Below are positions 55,897-64,000 of a stretch of DNA of 64,000 bases, piece by piece. Under the pieces are notes generated by a model, which was given only the letters and a program-made list of their open reading frames with translations, was not told the DNA's origin and made no database searches. Source of the stretch: Rheinheimera sp. UJ63 (GTDB taxonomy: Bacteria > Pseudomonadota > Gammaproteobacteria > Enterobacterales > Alteromonadaceae). The stretch covers positions 1,279,720-1,343,719 of the forward strand of contig NZ_JAKGTQ010000001.1 of NCBI RefSeq assembly GCF_021568285.1, in the 5' to 3' direction. Made by a program: the position numbers and the translations under genes. Within the stretch, counting starts at the first letter, position 1; the number at the start of each line of letters is the position of its first letter.

Positions 55897-56982
55897 ATGG
55901 AAGCATTACATACATGGCTTGCGTTAGCGAGTGTGCATGGTTTAGACGGCCAGCGCTGTCGCCAGCTAAACGAGCATATTGGTTTGGCAGAGTTATTGGC
56001 TTTGCCGGCCAGCACCTTACAACAGCTGGGCCTGACTAAAAAGCAGGCCCAATTGCTTTGTTATGAGAGCGCGTCTTGGGTTGAGCAAGCGCTGAGCTGG
56101 CAGGCCGAAACGGCTGATCAGCATATTATTCCTTTTGACCATCCGTTTTATCCTCCGTTATTAAAAGAAATTCCACATCCACCTGCCGTATTATTTGTTA
56201 AAGGCCAAGTAGAGTTATTATCGTCGGCACAAATTGCCATGGTAGGCAGTCGTGCGCCTACCCCTACCGGCAGAGCGGTTGCTCGACAACTGGCGGCTGA
56301 GTTAACTGAACAAGGTATGGTCATCACTTCAGGTATGGCGAAAGGGATCGACAGTGAAAGTCATTTAGGTGCTTTAAACGCTGGTGGGAAAACAGTAGCC
56401 GTATTAGGGCATGGGCTGCGACAAGTTTATCCTAGTTGTAATCGTCATTTAGCTACACGTATTGTGCAAGCGGGTGCTCTTGTTTCTGAATATTTTCCAG
56501 ATGTGCGTGCCCGAGCTGAGTTTTTCCCGCAACGAAATCGCATTGTTGTTGGTCTAAGTACGGGTACTGTTGTTGTTGAAGCCGCATTAAAGAGTGGTTC
56601 GTTAATTAGTGCGAATCTTGCTGCGGATTATAATCGTGAAGTGTTTGCTGTACCGGGCAGTTTTCATAATGCGCAAGCAGCAGGCTGTCATTACCTGATC
56701 CAACAAGGCGCTAAACTTGTCAGTTGTGTGGCCGATATACTAGAAGAGCGAACGGTTTTTGCTGATAACGGTTTAGCTGCTGTTCCAGAAATAAATGTCA
56801 CGCTAGACTTGTGCAGTCAGCAGTTGTTCGATAACGTAGGAGATAGTCCCATACCAGCCGATGTGCTGGCAGAGCGGGCCAACATGTCAGTGGCAGACGT
56901 ATCCATTACCTTACTTGAGCTTGAATTAGCCGGTAAGGTTGCAGTAGTTCCCGGTGGTTACATTAGATTGAGGAGTACCTGA
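55897..56982 (+). CDS. dprA: DNA-processing protein DprA
   Basis: DprA (Smf) protects incoming single-stranded DNA during natural transformation and loads RecA on it. The 361-residue protein has an N-terminal SAM-like region and the Rossmann DprA domain with [20 protein letters not shown] and [24 protein letters not shown] and [20 protein letters not shown] follow. A winged-helix-like C-terminal domain ends the protein. It is 2 nt ahead of smg. Confidence 0.95.
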   Translation: MEALHTWLALASVHGLDGQRCRQLNEHIGLAELLALPASTLQQLGLTKKQAQLLCYESASWVEQALSWQAETADQHIIPFDHPFYPPLLKEIPHPPAVLFVKGQVELLSSAQIAMVGSRAPTPTGRAVARQLAAELTEQGMVITSGMAKGIDSESHLGALNAGGKTVAVLGHGLRQVYPSCNRHLATRIVQAGALVSEYFPDVRARAEFFPQRNRIVVGLSTGTVVVEAALKSGSLISANLAADYNREVFAVPGSFHNAQAAGCHYLIQQGAKLVSCVADILEERTVFADNGLAAVPEINVTLDLCSQQLFDNVGDSPIPADVLAERANMSVADVSITLLELELAGKVAVVPGGYIRLRST

Positions 56983-56984
56983 TT

Positions 56985-57458
56985 ATGTTTGATATCCTCG
57001 TTTATCTGTTTGAAAATTATATACATAACGAAGCTGATATTTATGTAAATCATGCCGATCTGACCAAAGAGCTCAGTAAAGCCGGGTTTCATGATGATGA
57101 TATATTTCGTGCCTTAAAATGGTTAGATCGATTATCTGCCTTGCAAGAGAATCAAACTAAACCTTATCTTTCCAAAGTAGCGAGCAACTCGACGCGGATT
57201 TTTACTGCAGACGAGTATCGGAAAATTGATACCCCAGGCCAAGGTTTTTTGATGTTTCTTGAGCAAGTTAACGTGCTGGATGCCACAACCCGCGAAATGG
57301 TTATTGATCGGGTTATGGACTTAGACAGTGCTAGTATCAGTTTGGATGATCTTAAGTGGGTTGTCTTAATGGTGCTGTTTAATGTGCCTGGTCGAGAAAG
57401 TGCGTATGCCCAAATGGAAGATTTAATTTTTGACGAAGTTGATGGGCCGCTACACTAG
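56985..57458 (+). CDS. smg: Smg family protein (DUF494)
   Basis: A 157-residue acidic protein of the Smg family, almost always found next to dprA. It begins [20 protein letters not shown] and contains [20 protein letters not shown] and [14 protein letters not shown], all family hallmarks. The molecular role is not established. It follows dprA by 2 nt. Confidence 0.95.
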   Translation: MFDILVYLFENYIHNEADIYVNHADLTKELSKAGFHDDDIFRALKWLDRLSALQENQTKPYLSKVASNSTRIFTADEYRKIDTPGQGFLMFLEQVNVLDATTREMVIDRVMDLDSASISLDDLKWVVLMVLFNVPGRESAYAQMEDLIFDEVDGPLH

Positions 57459-57475
57459 CGCGTAGAATGCACATT

Positions 57476-57502
57476 AATGCTGGCGAGTGGTTCGTCAGCA
57501 TT
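57476..57502 (+). terminator. Hairpin after smg, weak terminator
   Basis: AATGCTGGCGA and TCGTCAGCATT form an 11-bp stem with one G-T pair and a GTGGT loop. The T run after it is poor (ATTCAACTT), so termination may be partial or Rho-aided. Confidence 0.4.
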
Positions 57503-57519
57503 ATTCAACTTAGGCTGTT

Positions 57520-58074
57520 ATGACCGATCCTTCACCGTTATTTTCTTTACCGCAACAAACCGAACACTGCCCACTGTGCCAACAGCCCTTACAGATCCGC
57601 TCAGGTAAAAATGGGGCTTTTTTAGGTTGCACGGGTTACCCAAGCTGCCATTATATTAAAGCATTACATCAGCATGAAACCAGCGTAGTTAAGGTACTAG
57701 AGCAAGAACATTGTCCAGAATGTTCAAGTGCTTTGGCGGTGAAAAATGGTCGTTATGGTATGTTTATAGGCTGCACTAATTATCCTGCGTGTCATTTTAT
57801 TGTCCATGAAGAACCGGTGACTACTGAGCAGCCAAATGTCAGTTGTCCTAAATGTCAGCAGGGGAGTTTAACCGAGCGGTTAAGTAAGTTTGGTAAAACG
57901 TTTTGGGGTTGTGATCGATATCCACAATGCAAGTTTATTGTTAACGACCAGCCAGTGGTTGGGATCTGTCAATACTGTGCCTTTCCATTATTATTGCAGA
58001 AGAAATCGGGGCAGGTCTGTGCCAGCAAAGCTTGCCAACAGAAACAAACTGCCCCGGATCCTAGCTTGGACTAA
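57520..58074 (+). CDS. Topoisomerase I-type C4 zinc-finger protein (YrdD-like)
   Basis: A 184-residue protein made of three repeated C4 zinc ribbons of the type found at the C-terminus of TopA (CPLCQQPLQIRSGKNGAFLGC, CPECSSALAVKNGRYGMFIGC and CPKCQQGSLTERLSKFGKTFWGC in shortened form), with a fourth partial Cys pair near the end (CQYCAFPL). No topoisomerase domain is present. It is like E. coli YrdD, which sits in the same smg-yrdD-tsaC-aroE neighbourhood. Its stop overlaps the purK stop on the opposite strand. Confidence 0.88.
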   Translation: MTDPSPLFSLPQQTEHCPLCQQPLQIRSGKNGAFLGCTGYPSCHYIKALHQHETSVVKVLEQEHCPECSSALAVKNGRYGMFIGCTNYPACHFIVHEEPVTTEQPNVSCPKCQQGSLTERLSKFGKTFWGCDRYPQCKFIVNDQPVVGICQYCAFPLLLQKKSGQVCASKACQQKQTAPDPSLD

Positions 58075-59201
58075 AGTTGATGTAACATCTGCTCTAGTTC
58101 AGGAAAAGCACTTGCCGGTAATTGATCAATCAATTTAGCAAATTGGGCTTTAAGTTCGGCGGTACTGTTGGCCGATAAATTGATATGACCCATCTTCCGA
58201 CCCGCACGTTTAGTTTTGCCATACCAATGCAAACCCAGCGCAGGAATATTCAAAATTGCGCTGGGCACTTCATCTTCACCCAAGATATTGACCATCAGCG
58301 TTGGCCGCACCAAGGCGGTACTGCCTAACGGCAAACCACAGACTGCACGTAAATGATTGGCAAACTGACAGCAATCAGCACCTTGCTGTGTCCAGTGCCC
58401 CGAGTTGTGCACGCGTGGGGCGATTTCGTTCACCAGCAATTGGCCAGCCACATCAAAGAACTCAATTGCTAATACACCAACGTAATCGAGTTGTTCGGCA
58501 ACGGCAGCAAACATCTGTTCGGCTTGGTGTTGCAGTGCGTGATCCACTGGACGTGCTAACGACACACTGAGTACACCGTTAACATGATGGTTTTCAGTCA
58601 GTGGATAAACTTTCACTTCACCTGTTATACTGCGAGCACCGACCAGCGATACTTCACGTTGAAAGCCAATGAATTGCTCCGCAACGATAGCTTGGCTGCT
58701 ATCTGCCGCTAAAAAATCGGCCATTTGCTGCCATACGGTGGCAGTTTGCGCGGCCTCTTTTAAACGCCATTGGCCTTTGCCATCATAGCCTGCCAAGGCG
58801 CTTTTAAAGATAAGCGGTAAGCCTAAGCGACTCACCGCCTGTTCAAAATCGGCCTGGTTGTTGATCACCTGATAAGCGGCATTGGCAACACCAGCGCTGG
58901 CCAGTAAGGCTTTCTCTACCCGACGATCCCCTCCTGCACGAATAGCGCTGGCGCCCGGTAAAAATTTACCACTAGCTTGGCATTGCTCTAAGATAGCCAA
59001 GGGAATATGTTCAAACTCAGCAGTCACCACATCAGCAGTTTCAAGTGCTTGCGCTAAGCCGCTGCCTAATTGTTGCTGGGTTAACGGGTGCACTAGGGTG
59101 TCTGTATTGACATCATAGGCACTGATGGTGATGTTTAACGGTGCTCCAGCAAGCGCCATCATCCGAGCCAATTGGCCGGCACCTAACACTAATACTTTCA
59201 T
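58071..59201 (-). CDS. purK: N5-carboxyaminoimidazole ribonucleotide synthase PurK
   Basis: PurK makes N5-carboxy-AIR from AIR, bicarbonate and ATP in purine synthesis. The 376-residue ATP-grasp protein begins [20 protein letters not shown]. It has [17 protein letters not shown] for the ATP loop, and [24 protein letters not shown] as the conserved metal-binding block. Its ATG overlaps the purE stop by 4 nt (ATGA). Confidence 0.96.
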   Translation of the reverse strand: MKVLVLGAGQLARMMALAGAPLNITISAYDVNTDTLVHPLTQQQLGSGLAQALETADVVTAEFEHIPLAILEQCQASGKFLPGASAIRAGGDRRVEKALLASAGVANAAYQVINNQADFEQAVSRLGLPLIFKSALAGYDGKGQWRLKEAAQTATVWQQMADFLAADSSQAIVAEQFIGFQREVSLVGARSITGEVKVYPLTENHHVNGVLSVSLARPVDHALQHQAEQMFAAVAEQLDYVGVLAIEFFDVAGQLLVNEIAPRVHNSGHWTQQGADCCQFANHLRAVCGLPLGSTALVRPTLMVNILGEDEVPSAILNIPALGLHWYGKTKRAGRKMGHINLSANSTAELKAQFAKLIDQLPASAFPELEQMLHQL

Positions 59202-59689
59202 AGTGCGACCTGTGATGGATCCGGTTGGCTTAATACCGACTCGGTTTGAGCCGCGCGGAAAGTATCAATTTGGGCCAATAAACTGGCATCGCTGGTGGCT
59301 AAAATTTGCGCGGCTAACAAACCTGCATTGGCGGCACCCGCATCACCAATCGCCAGTGTGCCTACAGCAACACCTTTTGGCATTTGTACAATAGACAATA
59401 AAGAGTCGATACCCTTTAAAGCTTTTGACTGCACAGGAACACCTAAAACCGGCAAACTCGTAAAAGCGGCGGCCATACCCGGTAAGTGCGCAGCACCACC
59501 AGCACCGGCAATGATCACTTTCAAACCCCGTGCAGCCGCGCCAGTGGCGTAATCAGCCAGTAATTGTGGGGTGCGATGAGCCGAAACCACCTTGGTCTCA
59601 TAGGCAATGCCAAAACGGTCAAGCATATCTGCCGCATGTTTCATGGTAGGCCAATCTGACGTTGAACCCATGATAATACCAACCTGCAT
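59198..59689 (-). CDS. purE: N5-carboxyaminoimidazole ribonucleotide mutase PurE
   Basis: PurE (class I) converts N5-carboxy-AIR to 4-carboxy-AIR. The 163-residue protein has [19 protein letters not shown] at the N-terminus, SAHRTP with the active His, and [16 protein letters not shown]. It stands first in purE-purK. A minus-strand TATAAT (59735-59740) lies upstream; I see no clear PurR operator. Confidence 0.96.
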   Translation of the reverse strand: MQVGIIMGSTSDWPTMKHAADMLDRFGIAYETKVVSAHRTPQLLADYATGAAARGLKVIIAGAGGAAHLPGMAAAFTSLPVLGVPVQSKALKGIDSLLSIVQMPKGVAVGTLAIGDAGAANAGLLAAQILATSDASLLAQIDTFRAAQTESVLSQPDPSQVAL

Positions 59690-59810
59690 AGTGGTTTCCT
59701 TGTGAACTTGATGAAGTCGAAGTTTGAAACGGTTATTATACCGCCCATCGTGTTACGAATAAAATGTTTAGTGGCTAGGTCGTCTGTCTGCGGCATGAAT
59801 TAGGTGAAAA

Positions 59811-60365
59811 ATGGCAACAATTGATACTGCAGTAGAACAATTAATGGCAGGCGAGGTGATAGCATATCCTACCGAAGCGGTTTATGGCCTTGGATGTGAT
59901 CCGGATAATGAAGAGGCGGTGTTAAAACTGCTCGCGATTAAGCAGCGTCCCGTTGCAAAGGGCTTGATCTTGATTGCCGCGAACTACTCCCAGTTAGTGC
60001 CTTACATCCACGACAACGCTATTCCTATAGAGCGGCGTTTTCAAATATTTTCATGTTGGCCAGGTCATGTGAGTTGGGTTCTTCCCGCCAGTGCTAAGGC
60101 GCCGCGTTGGATAACAGGCAATTTTAATAGTATTGCGGTGCGTGTCAGTGCACATCCGGTAGTACAACAGTTATGTCAGGCGTATGGTAAACCTATTGTT
60201 TCCACCAGCGCTAATCTTGCAGGTGAAGCAGCCATTAATGATTATCAGCAATTATTAGCCAGTATTGGCTTACAAGTCGCTGCGGTGGTTGATGGCCCTT
60301 TAGGGGGGGCGACGCAACCTAGCCAAATACGTGATGCCATGACCGGCGAAATCATCAGGAGTTAA
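59811..60365 (+). CDS. tsaC: L-threonylcarbamoyladenylate synthase TsaC
   Basis: TsaC (YrdC/RimN) makes threonylcarbamoyl-AMP, the first step to t6A37 of tRNAs that read ANN codons. The 184-residue protein has [20 protein letters not shown], the substrate-binding [12 protein letters not shown] (KxR motif) and STSANLAGE. It is the short, single-domain form. hemF starts 1 nt after the stop. Confidence 0.95.
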   Translation: MATIDTAVEQLMAGEVIAYPTEAVYGLGCDPDNEEAVLKLLAIKQRPVAKGLILIAANYSQLVPYIHDNAIPIERRFQIFSCWPGHVSWVLPASAKAPRWITGNFNSIAVRVSAHPVVQQLCQAYGKPIVSTSANLAGEAAINDYQQLLASIGLQVAAVVDGPLGGATQPSQIRDAMTGEIIRS

Positions 60366-60366
60366 T

Positions 60367-61299
60367 ATGCCTCATCATTCTGAGCAACTTGCTCAAGTAC
60401 AAGCCTTTTTAATGGCGTTACAAGATCAACTGTGCCAGCAACTTGCTGAGGCCGATGGTGGCGCGCAGTTTGTTGAAGATGCTTGGCAGCGACCAGAAGG
60501 CGGTGGTGGTCGCAGTCGAGTATTAACGGGTGGTCAAGTCTTTGAGCAAGCAGGTGTAAATTATTCACATGTGTTTGGTGCACAGATGCCTGCCTCTGCG
60601 ACTGCGCATCGTCCTGAGTTAGCAGGGCGCAACTTTAATGCTTGCGGTGTATCTTTGGTGTTGCATCCTAACAATCCTTATGTGCCGACTACGCATGCCA
60701 ATGTCCGGTTTTTTATTGCAGAAAAAGAAGGCGAGGAACCGGTATGGTGGTTTGGCGGCGGGTTTGATTTAACGCCTTACTATCCATTTGAAGAAGATGT
60801 TGTTCATTGGCATCAAACAGCTAAGGATGCTGTCGATCCTTTTGGTGCTGATTATTACCCTGCTTATAAGAAGTGGTGTGATGATTACTTCTATTTAAAA
60901 CATCGTGGCGAAACCCGCGGCGTGGGTGGCTTATTTTTTGATGATTTAAATGTTTTAGGTTTTGAGCAAAGCTTTGCATTAATGCGTGCGGTAGGAGAAG
61001 CCTTTATCCCGGCTTATCTGCCCATTGTGGCTAAACGTAAAGCCTTGCCATATGCCGAGCGTGAGCGCCAATTTCAACTCTATCGGCGTGGCCGCTATGT
61101 AGAGTTTAATTTGGTTTATGATCGCGGCACTTTATTTGGTTTGCAAAGTGGCGGGCGTACCGAGTCAATCTTAATGTCGATGCCGCCTTTAGTTCGTTGG
61201 CAGTATGCTTATCAACCTGAAGCGGCTAGCCCAGAAGCGTTGTTGTATGAGCGTTATTTAAAGCCGCAAGATTGGTTGGGTTTGTTAGCTGCTAACTAG
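60367..61299 (+). CDS. hemF: Oxygen-dependent coproporphyrinogen III oxidase
   Basis: HemF makes protoporphyrinogen IX from coproporphyrinogen III with O2 in heme synthesis. The 310-residue protein has [40 protein letters not shown] and [34 protein letters not shown], present in part as the family signature, follows. The stop codon shares the tetranucleotide CTAG with the stop of the hemoglobin gene on the other strand. Confidence 0.97.
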   Translation: MPHHSEQLAQVQAFLMALQDQLCQQLAEADGGAQFVEDAWQRPEGGGGRSRVLTGGQVFEQAGVNYSHVFGAQMPASATAHRPELAGRNFNACGVSLVLHPNNPYVPTTHANVRFFIAEKEGEEPVWWFGGGFDLTPYYPFEEDVVHWHQTAKDAVDPFGADYYPAYKKWCDDYFYLKHRGETRGVGGLFFDDLNVLGFEQSFALMRAVGEAFIPAYLPIVAKRKALPYAERERQFQLYRRGRYVEFNLVYDRGTLFGLQSGGRTESILMSMPPLVRWQYAYQPEAASPEALLYERYLKPQDWLGLLAAN

Positions 61300-61718
61300 C
61301 AGTTGATCATATGTGACGCCAGTTGACCAATCGACTGGCGGATCCCTTCGCGTAACACTTTATCGCTGACCACTTCATTTAATGCCTGATTCATACAAAA
61401 CATCCATTCTTCACGCATTTGCTCATTGACTTCAAAGGGTAAATGCCTGGCACGCAGCCGAGGGTGCCCATATTTTTGTTCAAATAAAGCTGGGCCGCCT
61501 AACCAACCAGACAAAAACTCAAAAAACTTCTGCCGAATACCATCTAAAGGTAAAGGATGCATGGCATAGAGGGCTTTCGCTTCAGGTGCCGTTTCCATAA
61601 TGTCGTAAAAACGGTTGGCCAAGTGACGCACTGCCGTTTCGCCGCCCATTAATTGATAAGGTGTTTGCGTAGGAGTGGGATGCGTATTGCTATTTGTGTT
61701 ACTTTTATTAAAAATCAT
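61296..61718 (-). CDS. Group II truncated hemoglobin
   Basis: A small globin (140 residues from ATG 61716-61718, with AAGAAG upstream; starts at 61742 or 61745 would add up to nine residues). It begins [11 protein letters not shown], a poorly conserved polar leader, then [36 protein letters not shown] contains the proximal His (HP) region typical of trHbO proteins. It likely binds O2 or detoxifies NO or peroxide. It lies antisense between hemF and aroE, and its 5' end nearly touches the aroE start. Confidence 0.9.
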   Translation of the reverse strand: MIFNKSNTNSNTHPTPTQTPYQLMGGETAVRHLANRFYDIMETAPEAKALYAMHPLPLDGIRQKFFEFLSGWLGGPALFEQKYGHPRLRARHLPFEVNEQMREEWMFCMNQALNEVVSDKVLREGIRQSIGQLASHMINC

Positions 61719-61746
61719 CTGTATTAACTTCTTAAAAGGCATCATT

Positions 61747-62562
61747 GTGGACCGTTACGCAGTATTTGGTAATCCAATAGGGCACTCTAAATCCCCTTTT
61801 ATTCACCAGCAATTTGCATTGCAAACGGCTGAACCCATCAGTTATGAGGCTATTCTAGCACCGGTAGAGGGTTTTGCCGACAGCTGGCAGCACTTCATTA
61901 ATGCCGGTGGCAAGGGCGCAAATGTCACTATGCCGTTTAAAGAGCAAGCCTTTGCCTTAGCGCAAGTGCGTTCAGAGGGGGCGTTACAAGCGGGGGCGGT
62001 AAACACCTTATATTTTAACGATGCTGGCCAAATTGTTGGGGATAATACGGATGGTGTGGGCCTACTGCATGACTTGCAGCGATTAGGCGTGGCATTAGCG
62101 GAAGCTAAAGTGTTAATCATCGGCGCGGGCGGCGCAACTCGCGGCATAGTGGGGCCTTTATTAAAAGCAGGCGTAGGGCAAATTGTTATTGCTAATCGTA
62201 CCCACGCCAAAGCTGAAGCAATTGCGGCAAATTTTAATGCCAAGGTAAGTGCAGCAGCGTTAACCGATATACCGATGTTACCTTATCAATTAATTATAAA
62301 TGCAACTTCATCAGGTTTAACTGGGCAGCGACCTGAATTTAACAGCGTGCATTTAGCGAATTGCCAATGGGCTTATGACATGTTGTACGGTGCTTCACCC
62401 ACTGCTTTTCTGGTATGGTGCCAGCAACAAGGTGTGCAAAATACTGCAGATGGTTTAGGCATGTTAGTGGGGCAAGCGGCCGCCGCGTTCGCTTTATTCC
62501 GTGGCAAGCAACCGGATATGGCGCCGGTACTGGCGCAGTTAAAGGCACAATTAGCGTTATGA
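61747..62562 (+). CDS. aroE: Shikimate dehydrogenase AroE
   Basis: AroE reduces 3-dehydroshikimate with NADPH in aromatic amino-acid synthesis. I start at GTG 61747-61749, 8 nt after AAAAGG, giving 271 residues beginning VDRYAVFGNPIGHSKSPFIH. This matches the family; the longer frame from 61675 adds an unlikely hydrophobic leader. The substrate site NPIGHSKSP, NVTMPFKEQA with its catalytic Lys, and the NADP loop GAGGATRG are present. The stop overlaps the next start (ATGA). Confidence 0.95.
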   Translation: MDRYAVFGNPIGHSKSPFIHQQFALQTAEPISYEAILAPVEGFADSWQHFINAGGKGANVTMPFKEQAFALAQVRSEGALQAGAVNTLYFNDAGQIVGDNTDGVGLLHDLQRLGVALAEAKVLIIGAGGATRGIVGPLLKAGVGQIVIANRTHAKAEAIAANFNAKVSAAALTDIPMLPYQLIINATSSGLTGQRPEFNSVHLANCQWAYDMLYGASPTAFLVWCQQQGVQNTADGLGMLVGQAAAAFALFRGKQPDMAPVLAQLKAQLAL

Positions 62563-62795
62563 ACCAGCAATTAATTTTTAATAACGACTTTCACTATGCA
62601 GCGCCCAAACAAGCCATAGCCTTTAGTTGCTTAGTAAGTGGTTTAAAAGTGCAGTGTTATATCGCAATACCGGCAAAGCAAGATGCACAAGTCTTCCTCT
62701 CCCAAGTAATCGCTGATGCGTTTACTTGGGAAGATCTGACTGAAACCGCTATTGCCGAAGATACCTATATAGAGAGTGGTGAAATTTGGCTTTAA
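62559..62795 (+). CDS. DUF1488 family small protein
   Basis: A 78-residue protein starting at the ATG that overlaps the aroE stop. It begins MNQQLIFNNDFHYAAPKQAI, followed by AFSCLVSGLKVQCYIA, which resembles DUF1488 proteins encoded after aroE in Shewanella-type genomes. The function is unknown. Its stop codon overlaps that of the convergent gamma-carbonic anhydrase gene. Confidence 0.8.
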   Translation: MNQQLIFNNDFHYAAPKQAIAFSCLVSGLKVQCYIAIPAKQDAQVFLSQVIADAFTWEDLTETAIAEDTYIESGEIWL

Positions 62796-63325
62796 CCTTC
62801 CGCCAAATACTCATTCTTTAATTGGACATAATTTAAAGCCGACTCGGTTAGAAAGCTTTTCTCATGATCATTTAATGGCCGAGCCGCTTTAGCGGGGCTA
62901 CCCACATATAAATAGCCGCTTTGTAGTGTTTTACCTGGCGGCACTAAACTTCCCGCCCCGATAATCACATCATCTTCTACCATCACATCATCCATAACAA
63001 TGGCACCCATGCCAACAAGTATGCGGTTGCCTAGGGTGCAACCATGTAGCATGACTTTATGTCCCACCGTGACATCTTCACCAATAATTAAGGGTGAGCC
63101 AGCGGGCTTGCCTTTGCTTGGGCGTGATAAATGTAAAACGGAACCATCTTGAATATTGCTTCTAGCACCAATCTTAATGAAGTTAACATCGCCCCTTGCC
63201 GCAACTAATGGCCAGATACTGACATCCTTAGCTAATTCAATATCGCCGACTAAAACACTCGATGCGTCTACATAAACGCCTTCAGCTAGTTTCGGTGCAA
63301 TACCTTTATATGTTCTTAAAGTCAT
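62792..63325 (-). CDS. Gamma-class carbonic anhydrase family protein (YrdA-like)
   Basis: A 177-residue left-handed beta-helix protein of hexapeptide repeats, such as VLVGDIELAKDVSIWPLVAA and NRILVGMGAIVMDDVMVEDD. His residues in VTVGHKVMLHGCTLG and SVLHLSRP are placed as in the zinc site of gamma-carbonic anhydrases. E. coli YrdA is in the same neighbourhood and has little proven anhydrase activity, so I stay with the family name. An AGGAGG lies ahead of the ATG. Confidence 0.92.
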   Translation of the reverse strand: MTLRTYKGIAPKLAEGVYVDASSVLVGDIELAKDVSIWPLVAARGDVNFIKIGARSNIQDGSVLHLSRPSKGKPAGSPLIIGEDVTVGHKVMLHGCTLGNRILVGMGAIVMDDVMVEDDVIIGAGSLVPPGKTLQSGYLYVGSPAKAARPLNDHEKSFLTESALNYVQLKNEYLAEG

Positions 63326-63433
63326 AAAACCCTCCTGTGAAGACTTATTATGCAGTAAATGTTGTAAAAATCTGCATTTCGTTGAAATTTTCTGCTAACG
63401 ATCGAAAATGACAAAGTTTTTTAATTATAACGC

Positions 63434-63461
63434 TTGCAGGATATTTAAAAGGTCCTATAAT
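63434..63461 (+). promoter_or_regulatory. rrn promoter 1
   Basis: TTGCAG (63434-63439), a 16-bp spacer and TATAAT (63456-63461), followed by the GC-rich discriminator GCGCGCC. An A/T-rich tract upstream (AGTTTTTTAATTATAA) could act as an UP element. It is the most upstream of three. Confidence 0.75.
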
Positions 63462-63551
63462 GCGCGCCATGCCACGGGGGATGCGGCGAACGAGAGTTCA
63501 GCGAAACCTGAGGAGATAAAGCGAAGTTGCAAAAATCTTTAAAAAAGACGC

Positions 63552-63579
63552 TTGACAGCAGAGTTTAAATCACTAAAAT
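63552..63579 (+). promoter_or_regulatory. rrn promoter 2
   Basis: TTGACA (63552-63557), a 16-bp spacer and TAAAAT (63574-63579), then GGCCGCCTC. An A-rich tract (CTTTAAAAAAGACGC) lies upstream. Short 16-bp spacers and GC-rich discriminators are the marks of stringently controlled rRNA promoters. Confidence 0.8.
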
Positions 63580-63680
63580 GGCCGCCTCGCTTCAGGGTGC
63601 TGATGAAAGCCTCGAAAAGCGAAGTAAAGTAACAAGAGTCTAGTGTGATGATAACTTTTAAAAAAGAATTATCCTCACGC

Positions 63681-63708
63681 TTGACTTAAAATCTGGTAGG
63701 TGTAAAAT
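63681..63708 (+). promoter_or_regulatory. rrn promoter 3
   Basis: TTGACT (63681-63686), a 16-bp spacer and TAAAAT (63703-63708), followed by TCGCCTCCCGC. ACTTTTAAAAAAGAATTAT upstream resembles an UP element. It is nearest to the 16S gene, about 160 nt from its start. Confidence 0.8.
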
Positions 63709-63735
63709 TCGCCTCCCGCTTTGAAGTTCAAAGCA

Positions 63736-63748
63736 CGCTCTTTAACAA
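63736..63748 (+). promoter_or_regulatory. rrn leader boxA antitermination site
   Basis: CGCTCTTTAACAA matches the rRNA boxA (TGCTCTTTAACA) that binds NusB/NusE for antitermination. It lies in the leader after the third promoter. The rest of the leader up to 16S holds no gene. Confidence 0.85.
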
Positions 63749-63876
63749 TTCGCAATCAATTATCTGTGTGGGCACTTATGATGATGTTCGTTAAAACGAA
63801 ATAATCAGTATGAGTGACCAAGTTATAAAGATTTAGTCAGTAATGCTGAGCTGAGACTTTTGTCTCGAAAAAACTT

Positions 63877-64000
63877 TAATTGAAGAGTTTGATCATGGCT
63901 CAGATTGAACGCTGGCGGCAGGCCTAACACATGCAAGTCGAGCGGATGAGGGTAGCTTGCTACCTGATTTAGCGGCGGACGGGTGAGTAATGTATAGGGA
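63877..64000 (+). rRNA. rrs: 16S ribosomal RNA, first ~124 nt
   Basis: The sequence from about 63877 carries TTGAAGAGTTTGATCATGGC and GAACGCTGGCGGCAGGCCTA, the universal 5' end of bacterial 16S rRNA, and GCGGACGGGTGAGTAATG later. The V1 loop reads GGATGAGGGTAGCTTGCTAC. The exact 5' nucleotide is set by alignment with E. coli, and the gene continues outside the window. The preceding GTAATGTATAGGGA type of ending is common in Rheinheimera-like bacteria. Confidence 0.97.

Overview
The window is the replication-origin neighbourhood of a gammaproteobacterial chromosome. Gene order, protein sequences and the first ~124 bases of a 16S rRNA gene point to the Alteromonadales/Chromatiaceae group. A Rheinheimera- or Alishewanella-like organism is my best guess; that genus call is inference from family resemblance, not a database match. 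There is no transposase, integrase, CRISPR array or tRNA gene. Almost all of the sequence is vertically inherited, densely packed housekeeping DNA.

Layout. 1-6.7 kb (minus): the ATP synthase operon atpIBEFHAGDC, with atpC cut by the window edge. 6.8-11.0 kb (minus): parB, parA, rsmG, mnmG. 11.1-11.5 kb: oriC, with an AT-rich unwinding region, DnaA boxes, an IHF-like site and dense GATC sites, lying between mnmG and mioC as in E. coli. 12-19 kb (plus): deaD, a secreted M1 peptidase with a coupled DUF6702 protein, trxC, a YbhB/PEBP-like protein and an MFS permease. 19.3-24.3 kb (plus): an accessory block of ECF sigma factor, membrane anti-sigma factor, secreted DUF4331 protein, lipoprotein, TPR protein and a HupE-like periplasmic protein. 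24.3-28.1 kb (minus): mnmE, yidC, yidD, rnpA, rpmH. 28.6-37.7 kb (plus): dnaA-dnaN-recF-gyrB, then glyQ-glyS. 37.7-45.5 kb: rlmF, a VOC protein, a small membrane protein, a secreted amidohydrolase, a broken Excalibur-domain gene, tusA and fadBA. 45.7-51.9 kb: slt, pepQ, trkH and convergent trkA. 51.9-54.6 kb (minus): rsmB, fmt, def. 54.8-58.1 kb (plus): a LysM protein, dprA, smg and a zinc-finger protein. 58.1-63.3 kb: purK/purE, tsaC, hemF, a truncated hemoglobin, aroE, a DUF1488 protein and a gamma-carbonic anhydrase. From 63.4 kb: three tandem rrn promoters, boxA and the 5' end of 16S rRNA.

How it fits together. oriC, DnaA, DnaN, RecF, GyrB, MioC, ParA and ParB all act in initiating replication or segregating the new origin. 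Two parS-like ParB sites lie inside recF, about 20 kb from oriC. RpmH, RnpA, YidD, YidC, MnmE, MnmG, RsmG, RsmB, RlmF, Def, Fmt, GlyQS, TusA and TsaC all serve translation or membrane insertion.

The least described part is the ECF/DUF4331 block. A gapless 26-nt alignment of the regions upstream of the sigma gene and of the DUF4331 gene shares TTGCATC and, 16 nt later, ATCG/TTCG-type bases. This suggests that the sigma factor drives both itself and a cell-envelope operon of unknown function. Other points worth a second look are the in-frame UGA in an otherwise intact Excalibur gene, a FadR-like operator before fadBA, and a hemoglobin gene lying antisense inside the hemF-aroE transcription direction.
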